A stretch of 64,000 nucleotides of DNA from NCBI GenBank assembly GCA_000750105.3, contig JPHH03000009.1:372001-436000 (forward strand), in the 5' to 3' direction. A program made the position numbers and the translations under genes. Every line of letters begins with the position of its first letter. Position 1 is the stretch's first letter. The notes under the pieces are model-generated. The model was not told the DNA's origin. It made no database searches and saw only the letters and a program-made list of their open reading frames with translations. This DNA comes from Tolypocladium sp. Sup5 PDA-1 (lineage: Eukaryota; Ascomycota; Sordariomycetes; Hypocreales; Ophiocordycipitaceae). Below, one piece after another: positions 22,647-33,961 of this stretch.

Positions 22647-23419
22647 AAGCGGACACAAGCGACGCGTGCATTACGACAGTTGTGACAGAAACAGCTTCGA
22701 TTACGGACGAACAGAGAAACAGTCGAACAGCAGCATTAGAGATGCCACCGAGGGCGCTGACGGCACGACGAGAGGTCGTGTTTCAACACACGGTTATTGA
22801 ATCAACAGATCGCAACTTGAAGATTCGCACGCGAGGGGAGAGGAGGAGACGAGACGAGATGAAACAGCTGTTAGATCATTGTGCTTATTAGAAAAGGAGG
22901 TTGGCTGACCGGAGCGACATGGAGCATCGGAGATGTGTCGTTTGGGTCCTCGCTGTTTTCTTTCTCTGTTGCACGCGATTGCATTCGTCTGGCGCCCCGG
23001 GGCTGAGCTCGCTGCGCGCGGCGTGATGGAACGGGATGGTGCACTGACCATGATGGCATCGCTTGAATACCAAGAATCCAATTATTGCTCGTCAGAGACA
23101 TGGCCGGGTCAGTGATGAGTGCTCTCTTTTCGGTTTGATGTCCTCTTGCTCTTTGGCAGCGGTCCTTGGCAGTGTAGCCTGGTTGACGTGCTGTCAATCT
23201 GAGCCGTCTCTCGACAGACGCCTTGAGTAACGTGTACGACTTTGTCTTCTCCTGCATCCAGTCATCTTCAGCCGTGACAGCGTCGGCGTGACTCACTTTA
23301 CTTGAGAAAGCAAATGGTATTAAGCACATTTGACTTCAAGCTCCCCACGGGTATCCCAGCGACTCAAGTCATCACTGGCATTGCGACCTTGAACCGCAGC
23401 AGACACCACCACCATCGCC
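22647..23419. other. Intergenic, nothing recognised
   Basis: About 770 bp between the phosphotransferase stop and the HD-protein start, both on the plus strand. No supported gene. Confidence 0.45.
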
Positions 23420-24079
23420 ATGTCGTCCCTCCTCGAGAAGCTGTCCGAGTCGGACCCTCTGATCCGGTCCATCACGGCACATGTTGACGCCCACATGTCC
23501 AAGTTTGACGCCTCCCACGACATGAACCACATCTACCGTGTCGTCGGCCTCGCGCAACACCTCTACGCCGCCGCAGCCAACAAGTCCACCCTCTGCCACC
23601 GAACCGTCATCCTCGCCGCCCTGCTCCACGACGTCGGTGACCGCAAGTACGTCCAGCCGCACGACGGCGACCCGTCCACCATGGTCCGCGCCCTGCTGCT
23701 CGCCCACGGCGCCGCCCCCGCGCTCGCGGACGCGGTGCAGGCGATCTGCCTCGCCGTGGGGTACACGGCCGAGACGACGACGCGGCCGGAGTTCGCGCAG
23801 GAGACGCTGCGGCGGTACCCGGAACTGGCGGTCGTGCAGGACGCGGACCGGATCGATGCGCGGGGCGCGGTGGGCGTGGCGCGGGTGTTTACGTACGGGG
23901 GCGCGCGGGCGGCGGGGAGGGGGCTGGGGGGGAGTGTTGGCCACTTTGGGGAGAAGTTGTTGAAGCTGGGGGGCATGATGAAGACGGAGGAGGGGAGAAG
24001 GGTTGCGGAGGAGAGGACGGAGAGGATGAGGGTGTTTTTGGGGTGGTGGGAGGAGGAGGCTGCAATGGAGAGGGCGTAG
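23420..24079 (+). CDS. HD-domain phosphohydrolase
   Basis: An intronless frame of 219 aa of the YedJ-like HD hydrolase type. The metal-binding signature is visible in order: H37 in SHDMNHIYRV, the HD pair H70-D71 in ALLHDVGDRKYV, and a distal Asp in VVQDADRIDARGAVGVAR. These residues coordinate divalent metal in phosphohydrolases acting on nucleotides or similar substrates; the exact substrate is unknown. The SHDxNHIxRV start is typical of this subgroup. The C-terminal tail is rich in Glu and Arg. The last third has very high G content on the plus strand, with long G runs at about 23890-23935. It stands alone, and no operon-like context helps. Confidence 0.85.
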   Translation: MSSLLEKLSESDPLIRSITAHVDAHMSKFDASHDMNHIYRVVGLAQHLYAAAANKSTLCHRTVILAALLHDVGDRKYVQPHDGDPSTMVRALLLAHGAAPALADAVQAICLAVGYTAETTTRPEFAQETLRRYPELAVVQDADRIDARGAVGVARVFTYGGARAAGRGLGGSVGHFGEKLLKLGGMMKTEEGRRVAEERTERMRVFLGWWEEEAAMERA

Positions 24080-24483
24080 AGGGTGGATGGGAGGAATCAG
24101 CGAGTATATTTTTTTTTTAGCAGGGTTGTTTCAAGAATGACTTTCTCGAGAAGACTCAAAATATATTGAACATGCTTTCTGGGCCAGGCTGAAGGGTCGT
24201 CGTGGTGGGAAGCTGTTGTGATAAGGAGTGTCTTGTTGAGGAACTTGGAGCACTCGGGCATCAAGTCCCTACAGGCTACAGGTATGGACAACTGCTTTTT
24301 GTTACCTGGGATAGAGTCACACATTTCATCATTCGAGCACTTGAAGGGAACGGCAAAGCGTTCGGTAATCCATTTCGTCCGAGTCATGTTGTCAACGACA
24401 CTCAGAACATGCCTCTTTAGTCCCGCGCAAGTATGGTCCAGCACAATCCACTGATCCCTCTAGAGACAGCATTGACGCCGGCA
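24080..24483. other. Short convergent spacer
   Basis: About 400 bp between two convergent genes, starting with a T-rich run after the HD gene. The minus-strand frame across it shows no family resemblance. Confidence 0.4.
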
Positions 24484-25361
24484 TCAGTCGCGCCCAGGAT
24501 GCGAGCGAATCAAGCTCGCTATTTTAGGGTCCAGGCTGCCGCGAGCAGTCCAGGTCCTCGGGTCAACCATACCATGCCTCTCCCCCTTCGTCATGACGAG
24601 ATGCCTGATCAACTTTGCGTACCCAGCATCTGACACCTCGAAATGCTTGTACGCCCACTCTGTGGTCAAATCCATCCCGTCGACGAGGCATCTGGTGGCA
24701 GTGCCGAGGACGCTCCTCCCATCGTCCATCTTCTCCAACTCCCTGTCGCGATGGAACAGCGACCACATGAGGCTCGCGAGATGTGGTAGGGGAAGGAACG
24801 CGGTATCCTCATCCGTCAAGCCGTCCAGGTCGAGGTTGGGGGCGGGACAGAGACAGCGCGTGTCCCACTGGCGCTGTGCGAAGAAGCTCTTGAGGCGAGG
24901 CCCGGAGTCTGGGTCGATGCCGGCGCGCTCCGCGGGGAGGATGACGACCATGCTCTTCGAGGCTTCGCCTGCCCAGGCGCCGGGCGCGAGGTACGGGAAC
25001 TCGCACTGGTATCGCCATCCGCCGTCGAACATGTCCATCTCCTGCGGAAAGGTCGGGGTGAACAGGCCGCTGGCGCACAAGAGGCCAGGGGCATAGGCGA
25101 AGGAGTCGTCACTGACGACAATCTCCATATTCTGCACAACAGTCAGCCTTTTTGAAACGATGGTGACAAGGGAAGAAGTAGAAAGAAAGAAACAGCAAGA
25201 AAACAGCGGCAACATACCGGGAACTTGTCGTCCTCGTAGTCGAACGCCAGCGCGTTGTAGTACGCAAAGGCCGCCTCGCCAGTGACTACCATGGAGATGT
25301 TGTGGAACTTGAGGATCCCGACGGCGACCCGCAGGGGGCTCCAGTCGATGAAGCGGGCCAT
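24484..25361 (-). CDS. Uncharacterised protein, possible NTase-like fold
   Basis: Two exons, 25361-25218 and 25131-24484, with an 86-nt intron (GTATGT..GTGCAG), encode 263 aa. The protein starts MARFIDWSPLRVAVGILKF. The stretch MVVTGEAAFAYYN followed after the splice by NMEIVVSDD resembles small fungal proteins with a nucleotidyltransferase-like core, where a Gly-Ser/Glu loop is followed by a strand carrying acidic residues. I could not assign catalytic aspartates, so an enzymatic role is not claimed. The rest contains Pro- and Trp-rich segments (GGWRYQCEFPYLAPGAWAG) and no membrane span or signal peptide. Several in-frame upstream Mets exist, but 25361 is supported by the exon and the lack of protein-like sequence before it. 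Confidence 0.65.
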
Positions 25362-27293
25362 CCTGGAGGCAGACCGCGATGCAAAGGATTTGGGAGTCTG
25401 GGTGAGGTTGTGGAGGATAAAAGGAGGAGACAAAAGGCGGCCGGGCCAGCCTGGCAGAAGATATAGGGCTGGGGGGGCTGTTGCAGTGACTGGCGGGCTG
25501 ATCTGGCAGCTGGCAGCTGTGAATCACGCACCACTCTCTGACGCTTCGCGCCTCGGGCATGGAAGGGTTTAGGTTGCTGGCTGCGCTGCCACATGACGGT
25601 AGGAAACAGGTTTGTTGAACGGTTGGCATGTTGTTCGGGGGTTGTGCTGAAGTGATGGCTGCGACTTGGGTAGGCGGGCCCGTGAATCATTGTCAAAGAC
25701 TACGCGCATCCCCTCCAGTGTGCAAAGGCTCCGACCTTGTATTGTTAGCCTGCTTCCTTTGTTCCTTGCCGTTCCTTTCTATTCATTCGAGATACGTCGA
25801 ACTTATATGAACATGAAGGCGAACGTATCATAAACTGAAGTCGCACTTTGTAAATGCGAGAGCCACTTCTACGTCTACTTATGTAAAATATGGAGCATTT
25901 TTGGTACCCTCCAGAATGAGATTTTTGGTTCGGTATCTCGCAGTACCTTGAAAGTCTTGCAAGGCATAAAGTGAGAGCCTTTCGCACACTTGAAGAGACA
26001 CTTGGAGACGAAGAGTAACGACACTTTGCAGCTTACATCTAGCCTCTAAGAACTGTATGAACTCAAAGTAGTGGCAGGTTGTTGCCCTGCGCTTATCTTG
26101 GCCAATTGGTAGAGACTGGCTATTCGTGGTGTCAATAAACTTGGGCTTTGAAGTGTGCTGATGCCGCCATTCACCGTGTCCATCTGCACCAAAACATCAC
26201 AAAGTCAAACAATAGCTTCTCTGTCGGTGTTATATAGCGCGGTAGATAAAATAGAACCTCTTGTGAGTCCTATTGTGTGACGCAAGCAAGCATATTCATG
26301 AGGACAAGACAGTGCCCCCAGTACCGGATATTCATTTTCTTTTCGTCCCGACAATTGCTCTGTATATAAAGCTGGGCCATTGACAAGACAAATGTTCACA
26401 CCTCGAGGCGTCTACGTGGAGGGGAGTCAGGGTGACGACGCCTGTCGCGGCAGCATGTCTGCCTACATCGAGGCGTGCCTATGTGACGGTGATCAAAACC
26501 ACGCCCAATTGTACCAAACTGCCCATATGTACATCCGGCTCAATACGTCACCCAATACAGTGTGGCTGTCCACATCACCTCATTTGCACAGACTTGTCCT
26601 GCGCTGGCCCAAAGCTGATCGAGTTGGTCAGCAAGTCTGACGCCGTAAAGCGCGTTCACTAATCGAAAAACCTCAACACCCAATTGCAGCGCTTTTGGCG
26701 TGCTGGGGCTTTGACCCAAACACAGCTGACAAACTCGCCCTCCACGGGACCTTTGGCTTTTCAGAACCGCAAATTCCCCTATTGAGACAGCCAAACCAAT
26801 CAACGACAACGGCTGTGGAATCAAGCGGCGCATCGCCTCGGCGGAAGCGTCGGGCCCACAGTGATTCCTCGATTTATTGTTGAGCTGAGCGTGCCGCGTC
26901 GCCTGTTCCGTCCCTGACGCCATCGCTGGATGTGTATCTACTACGGTGGCTTCAGTTCACATCCTCTCCCGTGTTCTCGTATTGACTTTTCCTCGACGTG
27001 GAAGCTTCAGGATGGGGTACATTACTAAGAAGCGCTCCGATGCCGAGCAGAGGATGCTTGCAAATGCAGCACACCATCGGGAGTGCTGGAGGTTGTCGAC
27101 AGCCATGTTACTATAAGAAGGGACGGATGCCCAAGTAGAAATGTCTTCATGATCAGTACCATCGCTCTCACACCGGCTCAGCCTTCTTGTTACTGCCATA
27201 CACTGACCCAAAACCTTCGAGCAACTGCCTCAATCGCGCCGCGTCAACAACGCTCGCAACTTCATCACTACCACAGCCAAGCCAAACGACACC
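25362..27293. other. Long intergenic region (1.9 kb)
   Basis: Divergent spacer, partly AT-rich from about 25750 to 26400. A 127-codon minus-strand frame at 26540-26923 has no confident homology. No TE or RNA gene was recognised. Confidence 0.45.
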
Positions 27294-28334
27294 ATGGGCG
27301 ACCTCGTTCTCATCACCGGCGCTACCGGCCACGTCGGCTTCCACATCCTGCTCCAAGCCCTCGACGCCGGCTACACCGTCCGCGCCGCCGTCCGCAGCCA
27401 GGACAAGGCCGACTCCCTCCTCGCCGTCCCGGCGTTGAAGCAACGCAAGGTCGGCGCGCGGCTGTCGTTCGTCCTCGTGCCGGACCTGACCAAGCCGGGC
27501 GCCTACGACGCGGCCGTCCAGGGCGTCCGGTACATCATCCACGTTGCCTCGCCGATTCCGACCGACGGCTTGACGCCGGACCAGTTCGAGACGGAGCTGC
27601 TTGAGCCGGCCGTCCAGGGAACCTTGGGGATCCTCGTCTCGGCCCAGAAGACGCCGACCGTGCGCCGCATCGTCATCACCTCATCGATCGCAGCCATCGT
27701 GCCCAGCGCCGCCATGAACGGCGCCGTCGATACCGTCTTCACAGCCGAGTCCCGCTCCCCGACGCCCCCCGTCTCCTCCCTGCAGAACCCCTTCCAGGCC
27801 TACGCCGCGTCCAAGATCAAGGCCTTTAACGAGACCGAGGCCTGGGTCCGCCGCGAGAAGCCCGCGTTCGACGTCGTCAACGTCCACCCGAGCTACGTCA
27901 TGGGCCGGGAGGAGGTGCATCCCACGGCCGGCCGGCTGACGTCCCACGGCACGAACCGCGTCGTTCTCGGCGTCGCCCTCGGCGCCAAGGCGCCCGCGCC
28001 CATCTCCGGGACGACGGTCCATGTCGACGACGTGGCGCACGTGCACGTCGGGGCGCTGGATGCCAAGGTGCCCGGCAACACGAGCTACCTGGTGACGTCC
28101 AACAACCCTGTCGGCTCGCTCGACGGCACCGTGTACCAGGATGCTACCAAGTTCGTGGCCAAGCACTTCCCTAAGCAGGTTGCGAGCGGCGCTCTGCCGA
28201 ATAACGGCACGCAGCCGAGCGTTGCGGTCAAGTTCGACACCGCCAAGACGGAGCGCACGTTTGGATTCACGCACATCCCCTACGAGGAGCAGGTCAAGGA
28301 CGTCGTTGGTCAGTATCTCGAGTTGGTAGGCTGA
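27294..28334 (+). CDS. NAD(P)-dependent reductase, extended SDR (Gre2/DFR-like)
   Basis: A single-exon gene of 346 aa. The N-terminal Rossmann fold carries TGATGHVG at residues 8-15 for NAD(P) binding. RIVITSS at about 125-131 supplies the catalytic Ser region, and YAASK at 170-174 supplies the catalytic Tyr and Lys. It belongs to the group of methylglyoxal/aldehyde reductases and dihydroflavonol reductase-like enzymes. The natural substrate cannot be read from sequence. VHVDDVAHVHVGAL is the typical C-terminal substrate-domain motif. The start at 27294 places the glycine motif at the usual position. It lies between two unrelated genes, so there is no cluster evidence for secondary metabolism. 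Confidence 0.9.
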   Translation: MGDLVLITGATGHVGFHILLQALDAGYTVRAAVRSQDKADSLLAVPALKQRKVGARLSFVLVPDLTKPGAYDAAVQGVRYIIHVASPIPTDGLTPDQFETELLEPAVQGTLGILVSAQKTPTVRRIVITSSIAAIVPSAAMNGAVDTVFTAESRSPTPPVSSLQNPFQAYAASKIKAFNETEAWVRREKPAFDVVNVHPSYVMGREEVHPTAGRLTSHGTNRVVLGVALGAKAPAPISGTTVHVDDVAHVHVGALDAKVPGNTSYLVTSNNPVGSLDGTVYQDATKFVAKHFPKQVASGALPNNGTQPSVAVKFDTAKTERTFGFTHIPYEEQVKDVVGQYLELVG

Positions 28335-28553
28335 GCAGGGGCGTGCAAGCAAAGATTAGTCTTATTTGAACTCCGACCATAATATCTTGGCCCGTAATTA
28401 GCTCTTCCTCTAATACATGCATAATATATCTTCGTATCTGCTCTATATTGAAGTGACAAATTCCCATTTCCCATTTTTGCTTACCCATGCCCTTCTGAAC
28501 ACCGCGGTGACGTAACTGCAAAGAGACGGCATTCCCGTGACGTTTTCTCGGGC

Positions 28554-29895
28554 TCATGAATTCGCGGCGTCCTTGTCGCTGCGCGCGCTGGCGCTCATCG
28601 GCGTCGATGTAGGGAGCGATGGCCCTGACGGCGGCGACTTCTTGTTCTTGGCAAGCGTGTACAGGAGACCGCTGACGAAGCCGAGGAAGATGGCGGTGAC
28701 GCTTCCAAAGGTGACGGGGTCTGAGAAGAAGACGAGGCCGGCGATGGCCATGGGCAGCTTGTTCAGCGCGCCCGCCATGGCGTACGTCGTCGAGGACGTG
28801 GCGCGGATGCACCAGGCGGTGCAGTACGAGATGAAGATGGCGGCCAGGCCCGAGTAGACCATGCCGATGAGCAGGCTCTGCCGCGACGCGGGGGGGAAGT
28901 TCTTTTGCAGGTTGGGGCTGGACCAGTCCTCGAAGAGGAGGGAAGAGATGACGAGAACGGGAATGGTGAGCAGGTTGTTGTAGAACATGACTGCCCCAGG
29001 TCAGCGAAACTCACAAACCGCGCGGTGGTGAGGTACTAACCGTCCCAGTTCTTGAAGTTGGTGAGCTTGATGGCCTTGCGCATGCTCAGGACGTACAAGG
29101 CGGCGCAGAAGACGTTGAGTGCCATCCACGCATAGCCGGCGTTGAGCGTGGAAATGGCCGCGGAGGCTTGGTGCAGGCTGCCTGCGGCAACGGCCTTGGC
29201 ATGTTGAAAGTCTGACCAGGCGGCGACGACGGAGCTGAACACCATCAACCCAAACGACACGAGGCTGAGCGGGCTGACGCTGCCGCCGAACCAGAGCACC
29301 TCGCCGTAGGCAATGACGATGATGGTCAGGTTCTTGAAGATGGTGTACACCGGGACGGACAGGAACTGAAGGGCCTTGTTGCCGGTGAAGATCATGCCGA
29401 CGAGGAGCAGAGAGATGGGGAACCCTGGCCACGTCAGTGAGCGTCTGATGGGGCAGCGGAACGGTGGTGAGCGTACATTTTTGCGCCCTCTTGGCATCAA
29501 ACGAGTCCAGCTCCTTGATCATGCCTAATTGCTTGCAGGCCAGGATTGTGACGGTACCGACAATGGACTGGTCACTCGTTAGGCAAGGCAGGGCAGCCGG
29601 GGCAGCAGGCGCGCGGTCGACATACCTGGATCGCCAGATACAACAAGTGCAGGTTCCATGAGTTGCCCGAGACGACGTACTTGTTGACGAGGGTCATGCT
29701 GATCGAGGACAGGCAGTATGCGACGACGGAGGCGCCGCCGCTGCCCTCGATGCTCGAGACGAAGGACGCGACCGTCTCGGGGACGGCGACGCTGGCCCGG
29801 CGCGAGGAGCTCTTGGGGATGAAGCGGCCCTTGTCGCCGTTGAGGCCGAGGTCGGGCAGGCGCACCACGAAGTCGTCGCTGCGCTTGTCTGCCAT
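28554..29895 (-). CDS. VRG4: GDP-mannose transporter of the Golgi
   Basis: Exchanges cytosolic GDP-mannose for GMP across the Golgi membrane, supplying mannose for protein and lipid glycosylation. Four exons, 29895-29626, 29567-29477, 29424-29041 and 28990-28554, with introns of 50-58 nt, give 393 aa. Hallmarks of the Vrg4/GmtA family are present: SMTLVNKYVVSG near the first span, WFPISLLLVGMIFTGNKALQ across intron 2, the FKNLTIIVIAYGE segment, and the substrate-binding GALNKLPMAIAG motif. About ten hydrophobic segments are visible. The C-terminal 35 residues are Ser/Pro/Lys-rich and cytosolic. The first exon starts at the only reasonable Met (29895). Splice phases keep known family boundaries intact, for example AQK|WFPIS. 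Confidence 0.95.
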
Positions 29896-31281
29896 GGCTG
29901 CGGGGGTGCGGCGGATCGCAGTTGAAGGCGGCTAGAGTGTCGAGGGGCGAGGGTGAGAGCGAGGATGAGACTGCGGTCGGGGTTGAGTTGAAGGAACACG
30001 TTATGAGGCGGCGCATTCGCAGTCGCGCAAAGAAAATGGAGTTTGCGCTGGGAACGGAAGCGGCACAGCCACATTCAGGGGAGGGTGCCAAGGTGCCTTG
30101 GTGAGATTGGGTCTGCGGGATCGGGGCCAGCCAACCAGCGCGCGCCATTTGCAAAGTGTGGCGCCCCCAGTTCTTTTTTCGTCCATGCCAACCTGGTGGC
30201 TTGACTTTTCACGTCGCCACATCTCGGTTCCCCTTTTTGTTGGCTGTGCCTCGACGCCTGACAATGGAATATTCATTAATACGAGGCAAGTGACAGGTGG
30301 CATCGTGATGGATGCAGGCTTATATTGGGTGGCCAGTTCAGCCACCGCCAGCGCTCGTCTCCTCCGTCAGTCTCGCCCTGCACGGACTTGGCTCGCCCTG
30401 GCCACCAGCATGCGATCCTGAAGACCATCGCCAACAATGATAAGAGCAGCGACCCCGAAGCCGACGAGCCGCTGCCGGACTGGATGATGATGCGATTACC
30501 CGACTGCAGGCACATCCGTCGACATCGTCCAGCCCCAGTCCAGCCGGCACCGCCGGGGCGATATGAGAACTGGACAAGTTGCCATTTCTGGAATTGACGG
30601 ACATTGACCCGGCTTATCCGTACCTGCGTGCGCTAACACCTCTCGCACGGCCGTTAGCCGACGACTTTAAATTAGACTCTCCTGCCACGCGACGGCTTAA
30701 TTTGAGGAGACCAGACCGTGACAAGATGGGACTCCTGGAGGCTGGGACAGACATTGGTGGCGGGGTCTCTGTTTGCAATCTGCGAAGCACCTTGTTGCTG
30801 AACCCGCAACTCGGCCCCGGGCCTTTCTTCCGTATCGTTTCCCGCCGCCCCGATCTAGTGGATCCTCCCACCGGCTCTTCGGCGTAGTCGCCGGTTCCAG
30901 CATTTGTTTAGGTGATGAAGTCTGGTGAGGAACGCGACGGAGTTGCGAGAGACGAAGGCACCTTGGCGCTTGAGATGGAGGGAGCCGGAATTTGGGACAA
31001 TCTTCCTTGTCTAGTTGTCAAAGGTGTTTGCGACTATGCCCAGCCATAAGAGCAAACTGTGGCAAGACTACACGTCGGCCACGTCGGCAGCATGCATGAA
31101 GGTTTTCCTGGATCAATGGGCGTGCAATGGCGAATAAGTCTCTGTCATGACGGAAAATAATTCCAAACATCCGTGTCTTATACATTTCTATGGACACATT
31201 CTGGAAACAATAGCAGCTCCAGTCCGTGAATGTGGACCGAGCAAGGATTGTTATCGGACCACAGTAAGGAGGTGAGAAACT
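29896..31281. other. Intergenic region (1.4 kb)
   Basis: Promoter side of the GDP-mannose transporter and 3' side of the next minus-strand gene. Frames at 30098-30421 and 30579-30887 show no domain and no splice partner. Nothing else recognised. Confidence 0.45.
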
Positions 31282-33961
31282 TCATGCATCCTCGGTCGGC
31301 AAGAGTGACTGGCCCACGTCTGATGTGGATGGCCTCGAGACACTCTCCACAGGCCCTGTGTTGTTGGGCAATGCACTCTGCTCAGCTTCCGCAGCGGATC
31401 CCCCTTCAATCCCGTCCTCCAGCGCGATTTCTGGCTTGTCTGCTACAGTGATACCTTCATTGGAAGCAACAACGGTCCTTGCCCCGATTTTCTTGACAAA
31501 TTCATCGGTCTTTAAACCGGAGGTCTCTTCTGGCCACAGAGACAAGCCAATGATCCTCCCAGCTGACGTCGTCTCCAACAGGAGGCGCAGTTTCTGGAAT
31601 CCTGTCTTCTTCATTGCCAATAGAACCACGACGGTCACTAGGATCGTAGCAGCCACAGCAAGCACAATGAATGCCGGAATGGCAAACGGTACGCGATATC
31701 GCACTTGATTTTGGTAGACAGTAACGGGCACCAAATCACCCTGGCCAGAACCTGTTTCGGCGGCACGCTTGGAGAGTCCAGCAGCGACCGAAGTGAGGCC
31801 CCATCCCTTGGTCCCCACGACGGCATTGGCTGCGATGTCTGTCCACACGAGGTTTATGATGCTGGCGGCGTCAGCGGCCGTGGTCGACAGGTTTTGCCAT
31901 TTGGCATAAAGAGCAAGTCCGGTTTGTCCAGAGTAATCTCCGTAGGCGAATGGCGATGGCCTTGAGATGGTGAATGCATTCAGCAGAGCCTGAGTGTAGA
32001 AATCGACGCCTGGTAGATTCTGGCCCATTTTGTACGATACGTAATCCTGAGCGGTTGTAAATAGAGAGTAGTCGTCCAGGATTCCAGGAAGCCGGAGAGT
32101 TTCTTGGGACACGGTCGAGATATTACTCTTCAAAGATCCGTCTATGCTGAAGTTTGACTGCCCCAGGACTCCCCAAAGCGGCTGTGCATTCACGATCGTC
32201 ATGTTGGTCATGTTTTCGACGCCCCATAGGGGCAGATCTGACGCGGAAGAATAGTTCTTCGCCTCCGCTGCTGTGGCTTGTAAAGCCGCAAGATTTGTCC
32301 CGTTGTACTGGAAAGTGACGGTTCGAATCAGAGCCTTGATCGAAGCAGCACAGCTGTAAACGGGCACCGACCATTCAGAACCAGGATCCGGTATTAATGA
32401 AGACCCCCCGTCTCGACGGCGGGCGGCCCCATACAAGAGGCCGCATCCAACCAAGCTGCTGTTGAGGTTTGCCGGGTCAGAAGCGACAGTTCCAGTACAC
32501 TGTGCAACTACTCTTATTAGCCAGCCATCCCCTCATCGGAATTTTGTATACATGTATTTACCAATTGAAGAAAAGTGCTGCGAGCTAACGTTGAATGGAT
32601 TTCCCGCCGTGGCTGATTTGTTAAAGACAAGGTACTCTCCGTATGTCTGGCTTGACCGTATAGACTGGTATTCGACAACAAAGGTGCTACTCTGGAGGGA
32701 AGAGTTGCTCCGAATGACCATGCCGGGCTCAGCGTCAATTCGTGTAATGTTGGTCATATCTGGATCTGTGAGGTTGAAGTATGCCATGGTGAGAAAGTTG
32801 TTGAGCCAGGCAACGTTGTAAGCCCTTTCTCTCAGGTCGATATCTCCTTGACCATTGTACGACGAAGGGGTTCCCAAATTTGAAACCGGGCTGACGCGGG
32901 ACAATTTCGAAAAACCGCCGTTGTCTTTGATGAAGAGACCTTTGACTGCGGGTTGTGGGTTGTTGTCTATCTGCTCCAGGTGAAAGTCAAAGGTAAAGTT
33001 CAGGTCCACGCATTGCGTCTCAGGCTCGATGAAGAGAATATCCTCCGTCCACGTACTGCCGTATTGATGGGCTGAGCTTGGGAGCGTATGGTTGCGAAAT
33101 CCGACTCCTCCGGTCTTGGTGTTGACGATGAGACCTTCGACAACATGTATGCTCGGCTCCAAGATGAGGGTGGTTATCTGGCGGTATGCTGACTTGAGGT
33201 ACCATCCCAAGGAACTCATGTTATCCGTTGCGTTGAGATGCGTCCTCCACTGAATGTCAAAGACACTTGATACGGGAGTGCTGAAGCGTCTCGCCCCATC
33301 CGTGAAGGTCGATTTCAAGACTTCTGGAACCGATCGGTCAAAGACCGTGTCCGTGCAGACCTGAGCAAGTCCCTTCTTAACACACGACTGATTCATGGTC
33401 GATCCAGGGCACGCCCGCTCACCACAGGCTCTTGTAAATGGCGCGATGCTTCTAGGCGGAGTTCCTTGTCCAAATGCAGAGGGATCTGGCATGTACTGGA
33501 AAGATTCAAGCTCTGCATTGCCGCTCGGCTGAACGGTGTCGTACAAGCCCAGGGGTGTGACGATGGACGCTATCGAAACCAAGGCAAGGGCCACTGTTTG
33601 GAACAACCCGACGAAACTGACCCTCCTCTGAACTCCATGGCTGGCGGCAGAGTCGGTACGTAGAATGGTCGGCCAAAGAGACGTGTGAAGAAAACGACTC
33701 AAAACTGACCTAGTCTCTCTCAGTAAGGCGCAAGCATGATGGGGCATCTGGGAAACTTACCAGGTGACCACCGAATTCTTTTCAGCGATGTAGGCAGCCA
33801 ACAAGACTGGGAGAGCCAGGGGTATTAAAACCTGTACTGCGAATCTGTCAATCCCTATGCATAGCACGGCTACATGCATCAATGCGACTAGGGCAAAACG
33901 TACATACGAAGACGCCTGTGGCAATCAAGCCGGACGCCTCTCCAACCGAAAGCTCTGCCAT
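31282..33961 (-). CDS. Large uncharacterised fungal membrane protein
   Basis: Four exons, 33961-33904, 33836-33761, 33709-32590 and 32499-31282, with introns of 67, 51, 51 and 90 nt overall in this gene's style, give 823 aa. The N-terminus has hydrophobic segments (QVLIPLALPVLLAAYIA; FVGLFQTVALALVSIASIV). A long extracytoplasmic part of about 600 residues follows, with many N-glycosylation sequons (NATDN, NMTNMT, NLSTT) and several cysteines. A single membrane span near residue 690 (IPAFIVLAVAATILVTVVVL) leads to a cytosolic tail of about 110 residues. This architecture is common in Sordariomycete genomes but has no assigned function. Exon 1 ends are set by a GTACGT donor and a CGCAG acceptor, which keep the hydrophobic frame; the first two junctions are less certain than the others. 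It may be a cell-surface receptor-like protein, but that is only suggestion. Confidence 0.75.

Noticed and set aside
26540..26923. 127-codon minus-strand frame with PLSLIGLAVSIGEF, faintly like N-termini of fungal STAND proteins
   Set aside because: Too short and too weak a resemblance; no partner exons or domains nearby.
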